A stretch of DNA of 13,070 nt. It comes from Thermoplasmata archaeon (GTDB taxonomy: Archaea; Thermoplasmatota; Thermoplasmata; Thermoplasmatales; Thermoplasmataceae). Within the stretch, counting starts at the first letter, position 1, and each line of letters starts with the position of its first letter. Below, one piece after another: positions 1-6,649 of the stretch. The stretch is taken from the NCBI GenBank assembly GCA_021835265.1, contig JAKBQK010000148.1:1-13070 (forward strand), in the 5' to 3' direction. A program made the translations under genes and the position numbers. Below the pieces are notes generated by a model. It did not search any database. It was not told where the DNA came from and worked only from the letters and a program-made list of their open reading frames with translations.

Positions 1-75
1 AACGGAAGATATGTATTATCATTTGACACCGACAACATAGATGTGTTCGTATTAAGCGAGATACTGAAGGCGTGA
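1..75 (+). CDS. C-terminal end of a truncated upstream protein
   Basis: The window opens inside a reading frame that stays open for 24 codons and ends at TGA 73-75. The encoded tail ends in FVLSEILKA. It is too short to assign a family. The stop lies only 4 bases before the ATG of the next gene, and the GAAGG and GTGAG stretches around the stop could serve as the ribosome binding site for that gene. The two genes are therefore probably co-transcribed and translationally coupled. Confidence 0.5.
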   Translation, partial: NGRYVLSFDTDNIDVFVLSEILKA

Positions 76-79
76 GAAA

Positions 80-589
80 ATGAATTATGAAACTGATGTA
101 AATGGAGCACGGAGACTACAAAACTTTGGAATTATTTGTAAAATATGGTTTGGAGATGAAAGCGGAGTCTACAACAAGAAAGAGTACCCTTTGGAAGAAG
201 ACTATCGAGAACTGATGCGGACTGGGAAATGGAAATCTAGCCATGGGTGCTCTGGGGGCAATAAGTTTGAATGGGGTACCCCCAGACCTTATATGGCCGG
301 CGGAAGAACCAAACTCTTACTATATGATAAAATTGAAAAAGCGATAACAGTTGATGCAACGGTGAAACAAGACGAATATTACTATTGCGATGATGATTGC
401 AACGAAGAGGAAGAATTCTGCTTTAAACACAGAAATATAATAGATGAAGGAAGATTGAAAGTGTTGGATATTGTGATACCCCTAGAAACGATAAGGAAAC
501 TCCCGGGATTCAATAAGTTTGGAGCTAAAGGAGATAGAGTGGCATTTAGGGTTATCTCTGAACAGGATTATGCTTTTCTACTGCGCTGA
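80..589 (+). CDS. Hypothetical protein with acidic Cys/His cluster
   Basis: This 169-residue protein is not one I recognise. It is soluble, with no signal peptide or membrane segment. The striking part is residues 100-117, where an acidic stretch carries Cys103, Cys107, Cys114 and His117 (C-x3-C-x6-C-x2-H), a plausible metal site. The region around residues 74-95 (GGRTKLLLYDK followed by a beta-rich stretch) and the C-terminal part (PLETIRKLPGF to RVAFRVIS) loosely resemble the beta-barrel layout of PUA/ASCH-like nucleotide-binding domains. That is only an impression. It follows the truncated upstream gene by 4 bases, so the two are likely one transcript, and it converges on the restriction-modification operon. 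A T-rich stretch at about 609-623 may end transcription. Confidence 0.7.
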   Translation: MNYETDVNGARRLQNFGIICKIWFGDESGVYNKKEYPLEEDYRELMRTGKWKSSHGCSGGNKFEWGTPRPYMAGGRTKLLLYDKIEKAITVDATVKQDEYYYCDDDCNEEEEFCFKHRNIIDEGRLKVLDIVIPLETIRKLPGFNKFGAKGDRVAFRVISEQDYAFLLR

Positions 590-608
590 TAAAGTATAAG
601 ACTAAACC

Positions 609-623
609 TATTTTTAATATTTT
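609..623 (+). terminator. T-rich putative archaeal terminator
   Basis: About 20 bases after the stop of the 80-589 gene there are two T tracts (611-615 and 620-623) on the coding strand. Archaeal RNA polymerase terminates at oligo-T runs without needing a hairpin. The rest of the interval up to 763 holds nothing convincing. Confidence 0.35.
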
Positions 624-763
624 CATGTTTGGGACTCAGTTCAGTATCGTGTGGGTGTAAATTTAATAGTATGAAAGAGGAGAAAAATACGAAGTTTACT
701 GCTCATAAATATAGATCACAATCGAAATAGGTGTTAATTTTTATAAACTATGGTACTGGTTTA

Positions 764-1279
764 TTAGAACCATCCCTTCGGAATGATAGTGGATTCGTCT
801 ATAGTTTTTCTTACTGAGTCCCAGCGACCAACTATCATTCTCCTTTCACCTTTTGCCCCATATGCAAAAAGATCATCCTTGTCCATCACATGGTATAGCT
901 CATCAAGGGTCCCGGTGCCATTTGGCGATATCAGGAACGATTCCAATGGATTGATCAACTGAGTATATCCCCACAACTGGCCTAGATCTTTAAGTGTAGT
1001 AGTCGGGACTTTCACTTCCATGAGAACCAGCTCTTCTCTATTCCCCCTTTTTAAAGAGGCCACAATATCAACTTTTATTTTGAGCCTTGTAAATAATCCT
1101 CTGTTTATTCCCATTCTTTTTAAGGCGTCTTCAATAAAATGTTTGTGGGAATCCTCACTTACCAGAACAGTCCATTTGTCTTTTCCGTATTTTTCTTCCA
1201 AATAGTTAATGAGCCACCTTCTTATTTCAGGATATAATTCCTCTTCATGGTCAGACAAACCTAATCGTACTCCGTCCAA
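764..1279 (-). CDS. PD-(D/E)XK nuclease, probable restriction subunit
   Basis: A protein of up to 171 residues with a readable PD-(D/E)XK nuclease core. Asp71 lies in KIKVDIVASL, then Glu88 and Lys90 in LVLMEVKVP (D-x16-E-x-K), followed by Gln101 in a helix (LGQLWGYTQLINP). In this superfamily these residues bind Mg2+ and hydrolyse the DNA backbone. It is the last gene of the operon, behind two DNA methyltransferases, which is where a restriction endonuclease would be expected. It is small and has no obvious DNA-recognition domain, so it may need a partner, with the LAGLIDADG-fold protein just upstream the obvious candidate. The start is uncertain: a TTG at 1279 overlaps the upstream gene by 19 bases, while another TTG at 1258 would leave a 2-base gap. 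A methyl-directed or repair nuclease is the alternative. Confidence 0.75.
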   Translation of the reverse strand: MDGVRLGLSDHEEELYPEIRRWLINYLEEKYGKDKWTVLVSEDSHKHFIEDALKRMGINRGLFTRLKIKVDIVASLKRGNREELVLMEVKVPTTTLKDLGQLWGYTQLINPLESFLISPNGTGTLDELYHVMDKDDLFAYGAKGERRMIVGRWDSVRKTIDESTIIPKGWF

Positions 1280-2172
1280 GCGTTTTTAAAATAGCCCAGT
1301 ATCTTCGCAACTTCAGTCCAAGATGAAAAATGCATCCCCCTTATCTGGGCAGGCAGACTGGTATCATTCTCCATAGGATGGATAGGCCTATTTTTCTTTC
1401 TAATAATGTTATTCCAGTAGAATATATGATGCTTATGTTCACCACCTTCAGAAGCTAAGTTTTCCTTGGCCAGTCTTTGCAAGTTCTCATCCTTGTGTTG
1501 AATATTGAAACCAATCTTTAGAAACTCCTCATCATAAATTTTTATTTGATGTTCCTTTTTCCAAAAATATTTCTTTCCTTCGTTATATTTTTTCAATGCA
1601 GGATCTCTGAAATTTGGATGAGCCCAATCTATCTGTTGTACAGGGACGTTCACGCTTGCAAGTAGATTGCAAATGTCGACGACAAGGAACCAATTTTCAG
1701 GCATTTCCAGATAAACTCTATGACCTCCCGGTTCTGTTTTCTTTTTAAAAGCCTTGTCACTGCTTCTTACATGTCCTGTAAAGTCACCAAACCCTCTAAG
1801 GAATTCAATTTTGAACCTTTCTTCCCATTTGAAGATCTCCGAGTGTATTCTAAAATCTTTAAATGAAGAAAAGTTTCCGACATAGTAATTTATAGTATCT
1901 ATTAGAAAGTCTCTGCTATTTTTAGAGAAAGATATGATATGGGAATGAGCTCCAGAGGTTATATTAAGGAGATTGCCAACAACTGGCTGGATCCTCTGTT
2001 GTATCCTAAGGAGACTAGCATCCACGTATAGTCGTGGATCTTTACCGTTTATCCTTAGGCTCTTATGTGGTAATTCCATTATCACTTTTGTTAAATCATG
2101 TGACCTATTTATCTGGCCTTTTGCAAAGATCCCACCCATTAGATAACTTATCTCCGAATTTACCATTGTCAT
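1261..2172 (-). CDS. LAGLIDADG-fold protein with lost catalytic acids, in R-M operon
   Basis: This 303-residue protein shows two degenerate LAGLIDADG helices 114 residues apart: LMGGIFAKG at 11-19 and LRGFGDFTG at 125-133. The second is followed by the usual fold signature, including a lLasvnVPV helix-strand near 170-178 and IKIYDEEFLKIGF near 210-222 with a trailing lysine-rich helix. This matches a two-domain monomeric homing-endonuclease fold. In active enzymes the last Asp of each motif binds the metal; here those positions are Lys18 and Thr132, so cleavage by the classical mechanism is unlikely. The family also gave rise to non-cutting DNA binders such as WhiA. Its ATG overlaps the stop of the methyltransferase by one base (TAATG), and its end overlaps the nuclease gene. 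It sits between modification and restriction genes, not inside an intron or intein, so DNA recognition for the system is the favoured role (inference). Confidence 0.7.
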   Translation of the reverse strand: MTMVNSEISYLMGGIFAKGQINRSHDLTKVIMELPHKSLRINGKDPRLYVDASLLRIQQRIQPVVGNLLNITSGAHSHIISFSKNSRDFLIDTINYYVGNFSSFKDFRIHSEIFKWEERFKIEFLRGFGDFTGHVRSSDKAFKKKTEPGGHRVYLEMPENWFLVVDICNLLASVNVPVQQIDWAHPNFRDPALKKYNEGKKYFWKKEHQIKIYDEEFLKIGFNIQHKDENLQRLAKENLASEGGEHKHHIFYWNNIIRKKNRPIHPMENDTSLPAQIRGMHFSSWTEVAKILGYFKNAWTEYD

Positions 2173-2978
2173 TATCTTCGCTTCCTGAACAACAAAATAT
2201 ATTCATGCACCTTGTTTATGATAAAACTATATGGATAACCCAGTGGCCTCATATTGTTGTACTCCCTCTGTCTGTCCCAGATAATGACATCAATCATCTG
2301 ATAATTCAAATCCATCATAATTTTTGAGACGTCCGAATGGAAAGGATAGAAATTCCCACCTTTTCTTATATCCATTACTACAATGGCACAATGTGCCCCT
2401 GGCTTTAGTATGGTATTGACTTCGTAGAATGCTGAAGCGAGTTTCTTTAAAAAAGCGTCATAATCATTTATATTTCCAAGATCATCTAAGGAATTTGAGT
2501 AATTTACGGATACCTTCCTGTCTGCACTTCTTTTCATGTTAAGGATATCCCAATACGGCGGTGACGTAACGCAGAAGTCTGCTGTTTCTCGCATAATATT
2601 TTTGCTTAAGTTTAAGACATTATCATTGAACATCCTAATTGAAATTTCCGGTTTACCAATTTTTTCCAGTGTCAGTGTGTCTACCCTATTCTTGGAAAAA
2701 TCATAATATTCCTTGGACAGTTCTACCCCTATTCCGTTCCTACCTTCTAGCAGTGAGGCCACCATCGTAGATCCTGAACCCATAAACGGATCTATGACAG
2801 TATCTCCCTTATGTGTGAACATTCTGATTAACCTAGCCGACAATTCGACTGGAAAAGATGCAGGATGATCTCCATTTAGGTCTATCGGGCTCTTCTTTAT
2901 ATCACGCCATATACTGAAGGAATACTGAAGCCAAGTCCTTCCGTCTAGGTCGTTAAGTCTGTCGGCCAGGATTACCAC
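2172..2978 (-). CDS. SPPY-type DNA methyltransferase (N4-cytosine or N6-adenine)
   Basis: This 268-residue enzyme transfers a methyl group from S-adenosylmethionine to an exocyclic amino group in DNA. The N-terminal half has HPASFP (38-43) leading into DPFMGSGST (63-71), the SAM-binding motifs X and I, with Glu86 in GVEL as the likely ribose contact. The catalytic motif IV is TSPPYW (138-143); SPPY is common among N4-cytosine enzymes but also seen in N6-adenine ones. The C-terminal VHEYILLFRK is typical of the N6_N4_Mtase family. The order X-I before IV is not the usual beta-class order, so this is a permuted form. It starts at GTG 2978, overlapping the upstream methyltransferase by 7 bases, with AAGGAG just ahead. 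No separate target-recognition domain is obvious. It probably protects one strand of the site. Confidence 0.88.
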   Translation of the reverse strand: MVILADRLNDLDGRTWLQYSFSIWRDIKKSPIDLNGDHPASFPVELSARLIRMFTHKGDTVIDPFMGSGSTMVASLLEGRNGIGVELSKEYYDFSKNRVDTLTLEKIGKPEISIRMFNDNVLNLSKNIMRETADFCVTSPPYWDILNMKRSADRKVSVNYSNSLDDLGNINDYDAFLKKLASAFYEVNTILKPGAHCAIVVMDIRKGGNFYPFHSDVSKIMMDLNYQMIDVIIWDRQREYNNMRPLGYPYSFIINKVHEYILLFRKRR

Positions 2979-4585
2979 ATGCTCCTTCTGGACAGAACAA
3001 ATGACATAGCATTTTCAACAATTTTAATTAACTGTGGGTCCATTCCAAATAAACTGTATACTAAGGTATCAATTCTCGAAAACAATTCTTTGAGTTCCGA
3101 CTCTTTGCAGTTGTGTATTTTGTCGACTATTTCTAAGATTTCATGCATCTCGTTACTGTGTTCCTTCCATACCACTGGAATCTGACCTAGATAATACCCG
3201 TCCATGTGCATAGTAAGCTTGGACTGAGAAAATATTGAATTAAATAAATAGAAATTAATTAGTTTAGAATTAAGAAGCGCATAAAAAAACTTTAGCTTGG
3301 TGTGATTCGATATCACTACATTAGTTACGGTCTCGGTGGTAATCACTCCAATCTCATCTAAATAAGAGATAATTCCAGATTCTGACGAGTAAATATTCTG
3401 CATAACTATCTTTGGTTTTCTCAATTCCTCTATCTTTGGGTTTTCCGTAGACTTTATATTGAAAGAACAGATTCTTTTGAGGTGACCTTTAGCTATATCC
3501 CTTCCTCTTATACAGCGATTATCAAATTTCCTGTTGGCTTCCGGTGAGTTTTCAGTAATCTCTGTAATGTTTAAAGGTAAACCTCTAAAGACTTTATACT
3601 CAGTGAAATTGGCCAATCTATCTGAATTTTGATTTATGTGCTCCACAGCCTTGAAGATGTCTGGATCTAAAAATACTGGCAACGAGGGCTTATCCAAGAA
3701 ATATTTTTGCGACACAGAAAATGGGACCTGCTTCAAATTAATGGAAGACTTATAGATAGAGATAAATTCTATACTGGAGTTTATAGTTGGCCGGCCTTTT
3801 TTTATAAAGGCAATGATTTGTTCCCCGCGTACCCCTTTGAACTTTATTCCTATTTCCACAATTCTTGTAATTGTGAAATTATGCAGTATATATTTCCGAA
3901 AGTCGTCGTATTTTTTAACATAAAGCAATGACTTCGGTAACACAAAGGCAATTGTTCCACCTTCCTTCAGAAGTTCAATAGCCCTAAGAATGAAGTAAAT
4001 AGGCATATTCTTTGTTTTGTCTGCAATTTTTCTATGAAGACTCCCGACCAGTTCTATTTTCTTCTCTGTAACATTTTTAACGTTGTATGGTGGATTTCCA
4101 ACTATATAATCAAATCCACCATTATTCCTTACATCGTTCAATATGTCAATTTCTGAAGTAAAGGAATTTCCTAGGGACTTGTTGAAAAGAAAATCCCCGA
4201 GTATCACATGAGATTCTGCTATTTTCTCTGATTGACTTCCCATGATGGATTTTAAGGCATTTCTTGTGAAAATTACAGCCCTTTCATCAATATCGATGCC
4301 GTAGATATCTAGCATATACGGTTTTTTTCTAAAAACTGCCATATGGTATAGAGGAAATAGAAACGATCCACACCCACAAGCCGGATCAAGAATCGTGGTG
4401 TCTGGGCCAACTTCAAGATGCTGCAAAATATAATTCACCACATCTTTGTCAGTGTAGAATGCACCTAGATCTTTTTGTTCTATCCCTAGCTTTTCTGGTA
4501 TCTTGTTGATATTGTTATAATAATCTTCGGTTACGGTATTTTGAATAGTCTCCTGTAGCTCATGTTTTATATTCAGCGCACTCAC
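2972..4585 (-). CDS. TaqI-like N6-adenine DNA methyltransferase
   Basis: A 537-residue gamma-class adenine methyltransferase. The motifs appear in order: GAFYT (41-45, motif X), DPACGCGSF (67-75, motif I), YGIDIDE with Asp98 (motif II), GDFL (130-133, motif III) and the catalytic NPPY (164-167, motif IV), which stacks the flipped adenine. The second half, roughly 330-475, with VFRGLP, IRGRDI and a late LLNSKLINFY helix, looks like the C-terminal target-recognition domain of TaqI and type I/IIG-like methylases. It begins with GTG 4585, overlapping the regulator's stop (GTGA), and ends within the start of the second methyltransferase. There is no nuclease domain fused at its N-terminus, unlike type IIG enzymes, so cleavage must come from another gene. 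A type I HsdM is less likely because no HsdR or HsdS gene is present here. Confidence 0.9.
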   Translation of the reverse strand: MSALNIKHELQETIQNTVTEDYYNNINKIPEKLGIEQKDLGAFYTDKDVVNYILQHLEVGPDTTILDPACGCGSFLFPLYHMAVFRKKPYMLDIYGIDIDERAVIFTRNALKSIMGSQSEKIAESHVILGDFLFNKSLGNSFTSEIDILNDVRNNGGFDYIVGNPPYNVKNVTEKKIELVGSLHRKIADKTKNMPIYFILRAIELLKEGGTIAFVLPKSLLYVKKYDDFRKYILHNFTITRIVEIGIKFKGVRGEQIIAFIKKGRPTINSSIEFISIYKSSINLKQVPFSVSQKYFLDKPSLPVFLDPDIFKAVEHINQNSDRLANFTEYKVFRGLPLNITEITENSPEANRKFDNRCIRGRDIAKGHLKRICSFNIKSTENPKIEELRKPKIVMQNIYSSESGIISYLDEIGVITTETVTNVVISNHTKLKFFYALLNSKLINFYLFNSIFSQSKLTMHMDGYYLGQIPVVWKEHSNEMHEILEIVDKIHNCKESELKELFSRIDTLVYSLFGMDPQLIKIVENAMSFVLSRRSMW

Positions 4586-4785
4586 ATCCTTGGAAGGCTG
4601 ACTCGTTTTGTACTGGCATATCTTTCGACCTTTACCTTTCCAGTTTGGGCTAAAATATCCACATATTTTCCGGCCGTGTTAGGAGAAACTGAAGCCTTGA
4701 GTGAAATCTGTTTAATGTACAGAGGACCGTCTTCGAGCGACTTCAAAATTTTATCAATTATTTCAGAATTTGCCGTTCCGATCAT
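4582..4785 (-). CDS. Small winged-helix regulator, probable R-M control protein
   Basis: From ATG 4785 this encodes 67 residues made of a single helix-turn-helix: an ANSEIIDKILKSLEDG helix, then LYIKQISLKASVSPNTAGKY as the recognition unit, then a wing (TGKVKVERYAST) and KRVSLPRM. This fits small archaeal ArsR/MarR-like transcription factors. The frame extends upstream to a TTG at 4848, but that extension runs over the TATA-like box and an inverted repeat, so the ATG start and a leaderless transcript are preferred. It is the first gene of the operon and its stop overlaps the next start by 4 bases. Restriction-modification operons often begin with a control protein, normally of the Xre type; a winged-helix regulator in that position would do the same timing job (inference). 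Confidence 0.72.
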   Translation of the reverse strand: MIGTANSEIIDKILKSLEDGPLYIKQISLKASVSPNTAGKYVDILAQTGKVKVERYASTKRVSLPRM

Positions 4786-4802
4786 AATGGTGACGTTCTG
4801 CA

Positions 4803-4840
4803 AATACTTAAACTTAATTGCGTGCAATAATGAATATTGC
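4803..4840 (-). promoter_or_regulatory. Promoter and operator-like repeats of the R-M operon
   Basis: On the minus strand TTTAAGTATT (4803-4812) lies about 23 bases before the ATG at 4785, a good position for a TATA box of a leaderless archaeal message. Directly upstream is a perfect inverted repeat, ATTGC-GT-GCAAT (4817-4828), and a third half-site, ATTGC at 4836-4840, which forms a second inverted repeat with 4824-4829 (GCAATA-n5-TATTGC). Three half-sites next to the TATA box are what an operator for the winged-helix protein could look like. Confidence 0.45.
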
Positions 4841-4918
4841 TTACACAAATGTATAAGTTAGTTAAATTAGAATATTAAAGCACGTAATAATTACATACTA
4901 TGCTTTTATCATAACTAC

Positions 4919-5356
4919 ATGATTGATGAAAACGATACTGATTTTTTTACTGTTCTGGGTTATCTGGCTGCACCGTCTAGAATAACAAAACTCGATATAG
5001 AAACTCATCCAGATAACCGGGCGACCATTGAAACTAAATATGTGAATCTCGCCGGTGTACGCCTTATTAAGGATGACGTAAATTATTATGTTTGGAAACC
5101 TGGTGTAAATAAATGGGGTAGTGAACTAAGAATTTATTTTAGAAAAAACAACAAAATTCCTGTAAAATTAGAGAGCATGGTTGTTTCACCAAGGTTCCCA
5201 AACAGTCAATTTAATGCAAGAATTAACAACAATGATTTTGTTTGGTTACTCATCAGATATGGATTTAGGGCTGCAAACTTGCAGGATGAGAATCTGATAA
5301 GAACAAAAATAGAGAATCCAAGGATGGGTGAATTTAATGGGGGACTTAATTTATAA
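4919..5356 (+). CDS. Hypothetical protein divergent from the R-M operon
   Basis: This 145-residue soluble protein is not one I recognise. It starts at ATG 4919 and shares a 133-base upstream region with the restriction-modification operon that runs the other way, so it may be part of the same island. The sequence is mostly beta-strand-like with an N-terminal helix. One suggestive patch is PDNRATIETKYV (31-42): Asp32, Glu38 and Lys40 have the short D-x5-E-x-K spacing of MutH/MvaI-type nucleases. The hydrophobic context is weak and the protein is short for such an enzyme, so this is a guess and not a call. A weak AT-rich TATA candidate lies near 4886-4898. T tracts at 5383-5388 and 5430-5437 follow the gene. 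Confidence 0.65.
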   Translation: MIDENDTDFFTVLGYLAAPSRITKLDIETHPDNRATIETKYVNLAGVRLIKDDVNYYVWKPGVNKWGSELRIYFRKNNKIPVKLESMVVSPRFPNSQFNARINNNDFVWLLIRYGFRAANLQDENLIRTKIENPRMGEFNGGLNL

Positions 5357-5381
5357 CCTGAACTCTTTCACATCAAACCAT

Positions 5382-5437
5382 ATTTTTTAATCAGCTGAGC
5401 CCGCGATACAGAGCATTTAATTTCATATCTTTTTTTT
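5382..5437 (+). terminator. Two oligo-T tracts after the 4919-5356 gene
   Basis: Six T residues at 5383-5388 and eight at 5430-5437 lie within 85 bases downstream of the stop on the coding strand, as expected for archaeal intrinsic termination. Nothing else is evident up to 5550. Confidence 0.5.
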
Positions 5438-5550
5438 CATTGGAATAGGTCTAAATTACGTTTAATGAGAAATTTGAAACGTGGAAGGTTCAGTTGTAAA
5501 AAGAATTCTTGTCGGAAGTTTATAGGAAAAGTCAAAGATAGCAGAAATTC

Positions 5551-5841
5551 CTATTTCACGACCTCATGGATCGTTAGCTCGCTCTTCCCGATGAATATAT
5601 CATCTGGATGCTTTCTGGAATGTGCCTGCCTGAATGCGTCACTTTGAGTCCATACATTGAATGTATCCAAGTTTTCCCAGTATGTGAGTACTATATAACT
5701 GTCACCCTTGACAGGTTTCAGTAACTCATTCCTGACGAAACCCTTCATACCTGATAGATGCTCATTCGTGCCCGAAAAGGCCTTTTCGAAATCCACAGAA
5801 TATTTCGAATTCACTTTAATGTGGTTCTGTACAACTATCAT
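5551..5841 (-). CDS. IsdG/HmoA-like heme-degrading monooxygenase (ABM domain)
   Basis: From ATG 5841 this gives a 96-residue protein, the usual size for a single antibiotic-biosynthesis-monooxygenase (ABM) domain. It starts MIVVQNHIKV, then has GMKGFVRNELLKP and YIVLTYWENLDTFNVW, ending in a beta strand. The catalytic triad of IsdG-type heme oxygenases (Asn7, Trp67, His77 in IsdG) lines up with Asn6, Trp64 and His74 here, with the same 10-residue Trp-to-His spacing. Such enzymes work as dimers in the cytoplasm and open the heme ring to release iron. The frame extends further to a GTG at 5910, but those extra residues (RCHFYRKSL and similar) do not match the family, so the ATG is preferred. 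It stands alone, divergent from the GNAT pseudogene; a short T tract lies near 5498-5502 on the minus strand. A heme role is inference; other ABM enzymes oxidise quinones. Confidence 0.78.
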   Translation of the reverse strand: MIVVQNHIKVNSKYSVDFEKAFSGTNEHLSGMKGFVRNELLKPVKGDSYIVLTYWENLDTFNVWTQSDAFRQAHSRKHPDDIFIGKSELTIHEVVK

Positions 5842-6076
5842 GTGTAATGATTTGTGGATTGACCTTAGACTTTTCCGATAAAAGTGGCACCTCAGTCTGG
5901 TGTTCCACACTTCTATGTGGATGCAACGTTATCAACTGAAAGATCCTTCTATCATGATTACATTATATTAATTCAATCGTGTTTAAAATATGATAGTGTA
6001 TTAGATCAGCTATAAAATTGAAAAGGTCCTGTAAGATACTGGTCTCTCAGATCCAAAGGTTTTTTGGAGCATTCAT

Positions 6077-6088
6077 TATTATTAATAT
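6077..6088 (+). promoter_or_regulatory. TATA-like box for the GNAT pseudogene
   Basis: ATTATTAATATC is centred about 25 bases before ATG 6107 with no evident Shine-Dalgarno sequence, matching a leaderless archaeal promoter. Confidence 0.4.
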
Positions 6089-6106
6089 CATTCGAATTGG
6101 GAAGTA

Positions 6107-6607
6107 ATGGCAGATAAATCCCCAGTTGAATTATTACCTATTAGCGAAGATGACTTCCGTAGTTACTTAAAATCACAGATACTTGAATATGCAAAAGAAA
6201 AAGTGAAGTCAGGTAACTGGGCAGAGAGCGAAGCATTTGATCTGTCCACGAAGCCCTTCATGAATCTTTTACCTGAAGGAAGGGGAACTTCCGGTCACTC
6301 GATAATGTCAACAGTAGATTCCATAAATAAAGATAAAGTGGGTGTCTTATGGGTCGAATGGAATAACAAAGAACACAACGGATCATATATCTGGGACATA
6401 ATAATACACGATAAATTCAGAAGAAAAGGTTATGGATCTGTCGCATTAAAACAGCTTGAGAAAATTGCAGCGTAAAAAGGATCCTCTGGCATAAGTCTTC
6501 ATGTGTTTGGGCACAATAAGGCTGCAATATCAATGTATGAATCTCTTGGTTACTACGCGACAAACATCATAATGAAAAAGGATTTAGGAAACCTGATTAA
6601 ACAATAA
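6107..6607 (+). pseudogene. GNAT N-acetyltransferase interrupted by one in-frame stop
   Basis: The frame starting at ATG 6107 encodes 122 residues and then meets TAA at 6473-6475. The same frame continues without any shift for another 43 codons (KGSSGISLHVFGHNKAA, then MYESLGYYATNIIMKKDL) to TAA 6605-6607. The joined product is a standard GNAT acetyltransferase of about 165 residues: a family-typical N-terminal helical segment, the acetyl-CoA pyrophosphate loop RRKGYGS (105-111), then the LHVFGHN strand and the LYExLGY-like motif (MYESLGY) after the stop. The truncated product lacks the last strands of the fold and is unlikely to be active. Changing TAA to GAA or AAA would restore it, so the lesion is a single base and probably recent. 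Readthrough or a sequencing error are the alternatives. Confidence 0.85.
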
Positions 6608-6649
6608 AATTATGATCCCACATCATCATAATGAGGATTCTCATTAACT

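Noticed and set aside
671..730. 19-codon ORF in the convergent interval
   Set aside because: Very short, low complexity and lysine-rich, with no supporting signal.
1261..2172. An active homing endonuclease inserted in the operon
   Set aside because: Both catalytic Asp positions are substituted and the gene is tightly overlapped with its neighbours, not inside an intron or intein.
2972..4585. Type I HsdM or type IIG fused restriction enzyme
   Set aside because: There are no HsdS or HsdR genes and no N-terminal nuclease domain; the protein begins directly with the methyltransferase region.
4786..4848. N-terminal extension of the winged-helix gene to TTG 4848
   Set aside because: The extension covers the TATA-like box and inverted repeat and does not look like part of the domain.
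1020..4861. Plus-strand open frames within the restriction-modification operon (1020-1205, 2034-2327, 2979-3185, 3707-3931, 4562-4861)
   Set aside because: All lie antisense to well-supported genes and show no motifs.
5465..5647. 60-codon open frame on the plus strand
   Set aside because: Its second half is antisense to the heme monooxygenase gene and the first half has no family features.
5911..6106. CTATCAT/ATGATAG arms as an operator in the divergent region
   Set aside because: The arms are short and far apart in AT-rich DNA, so chance is likely.
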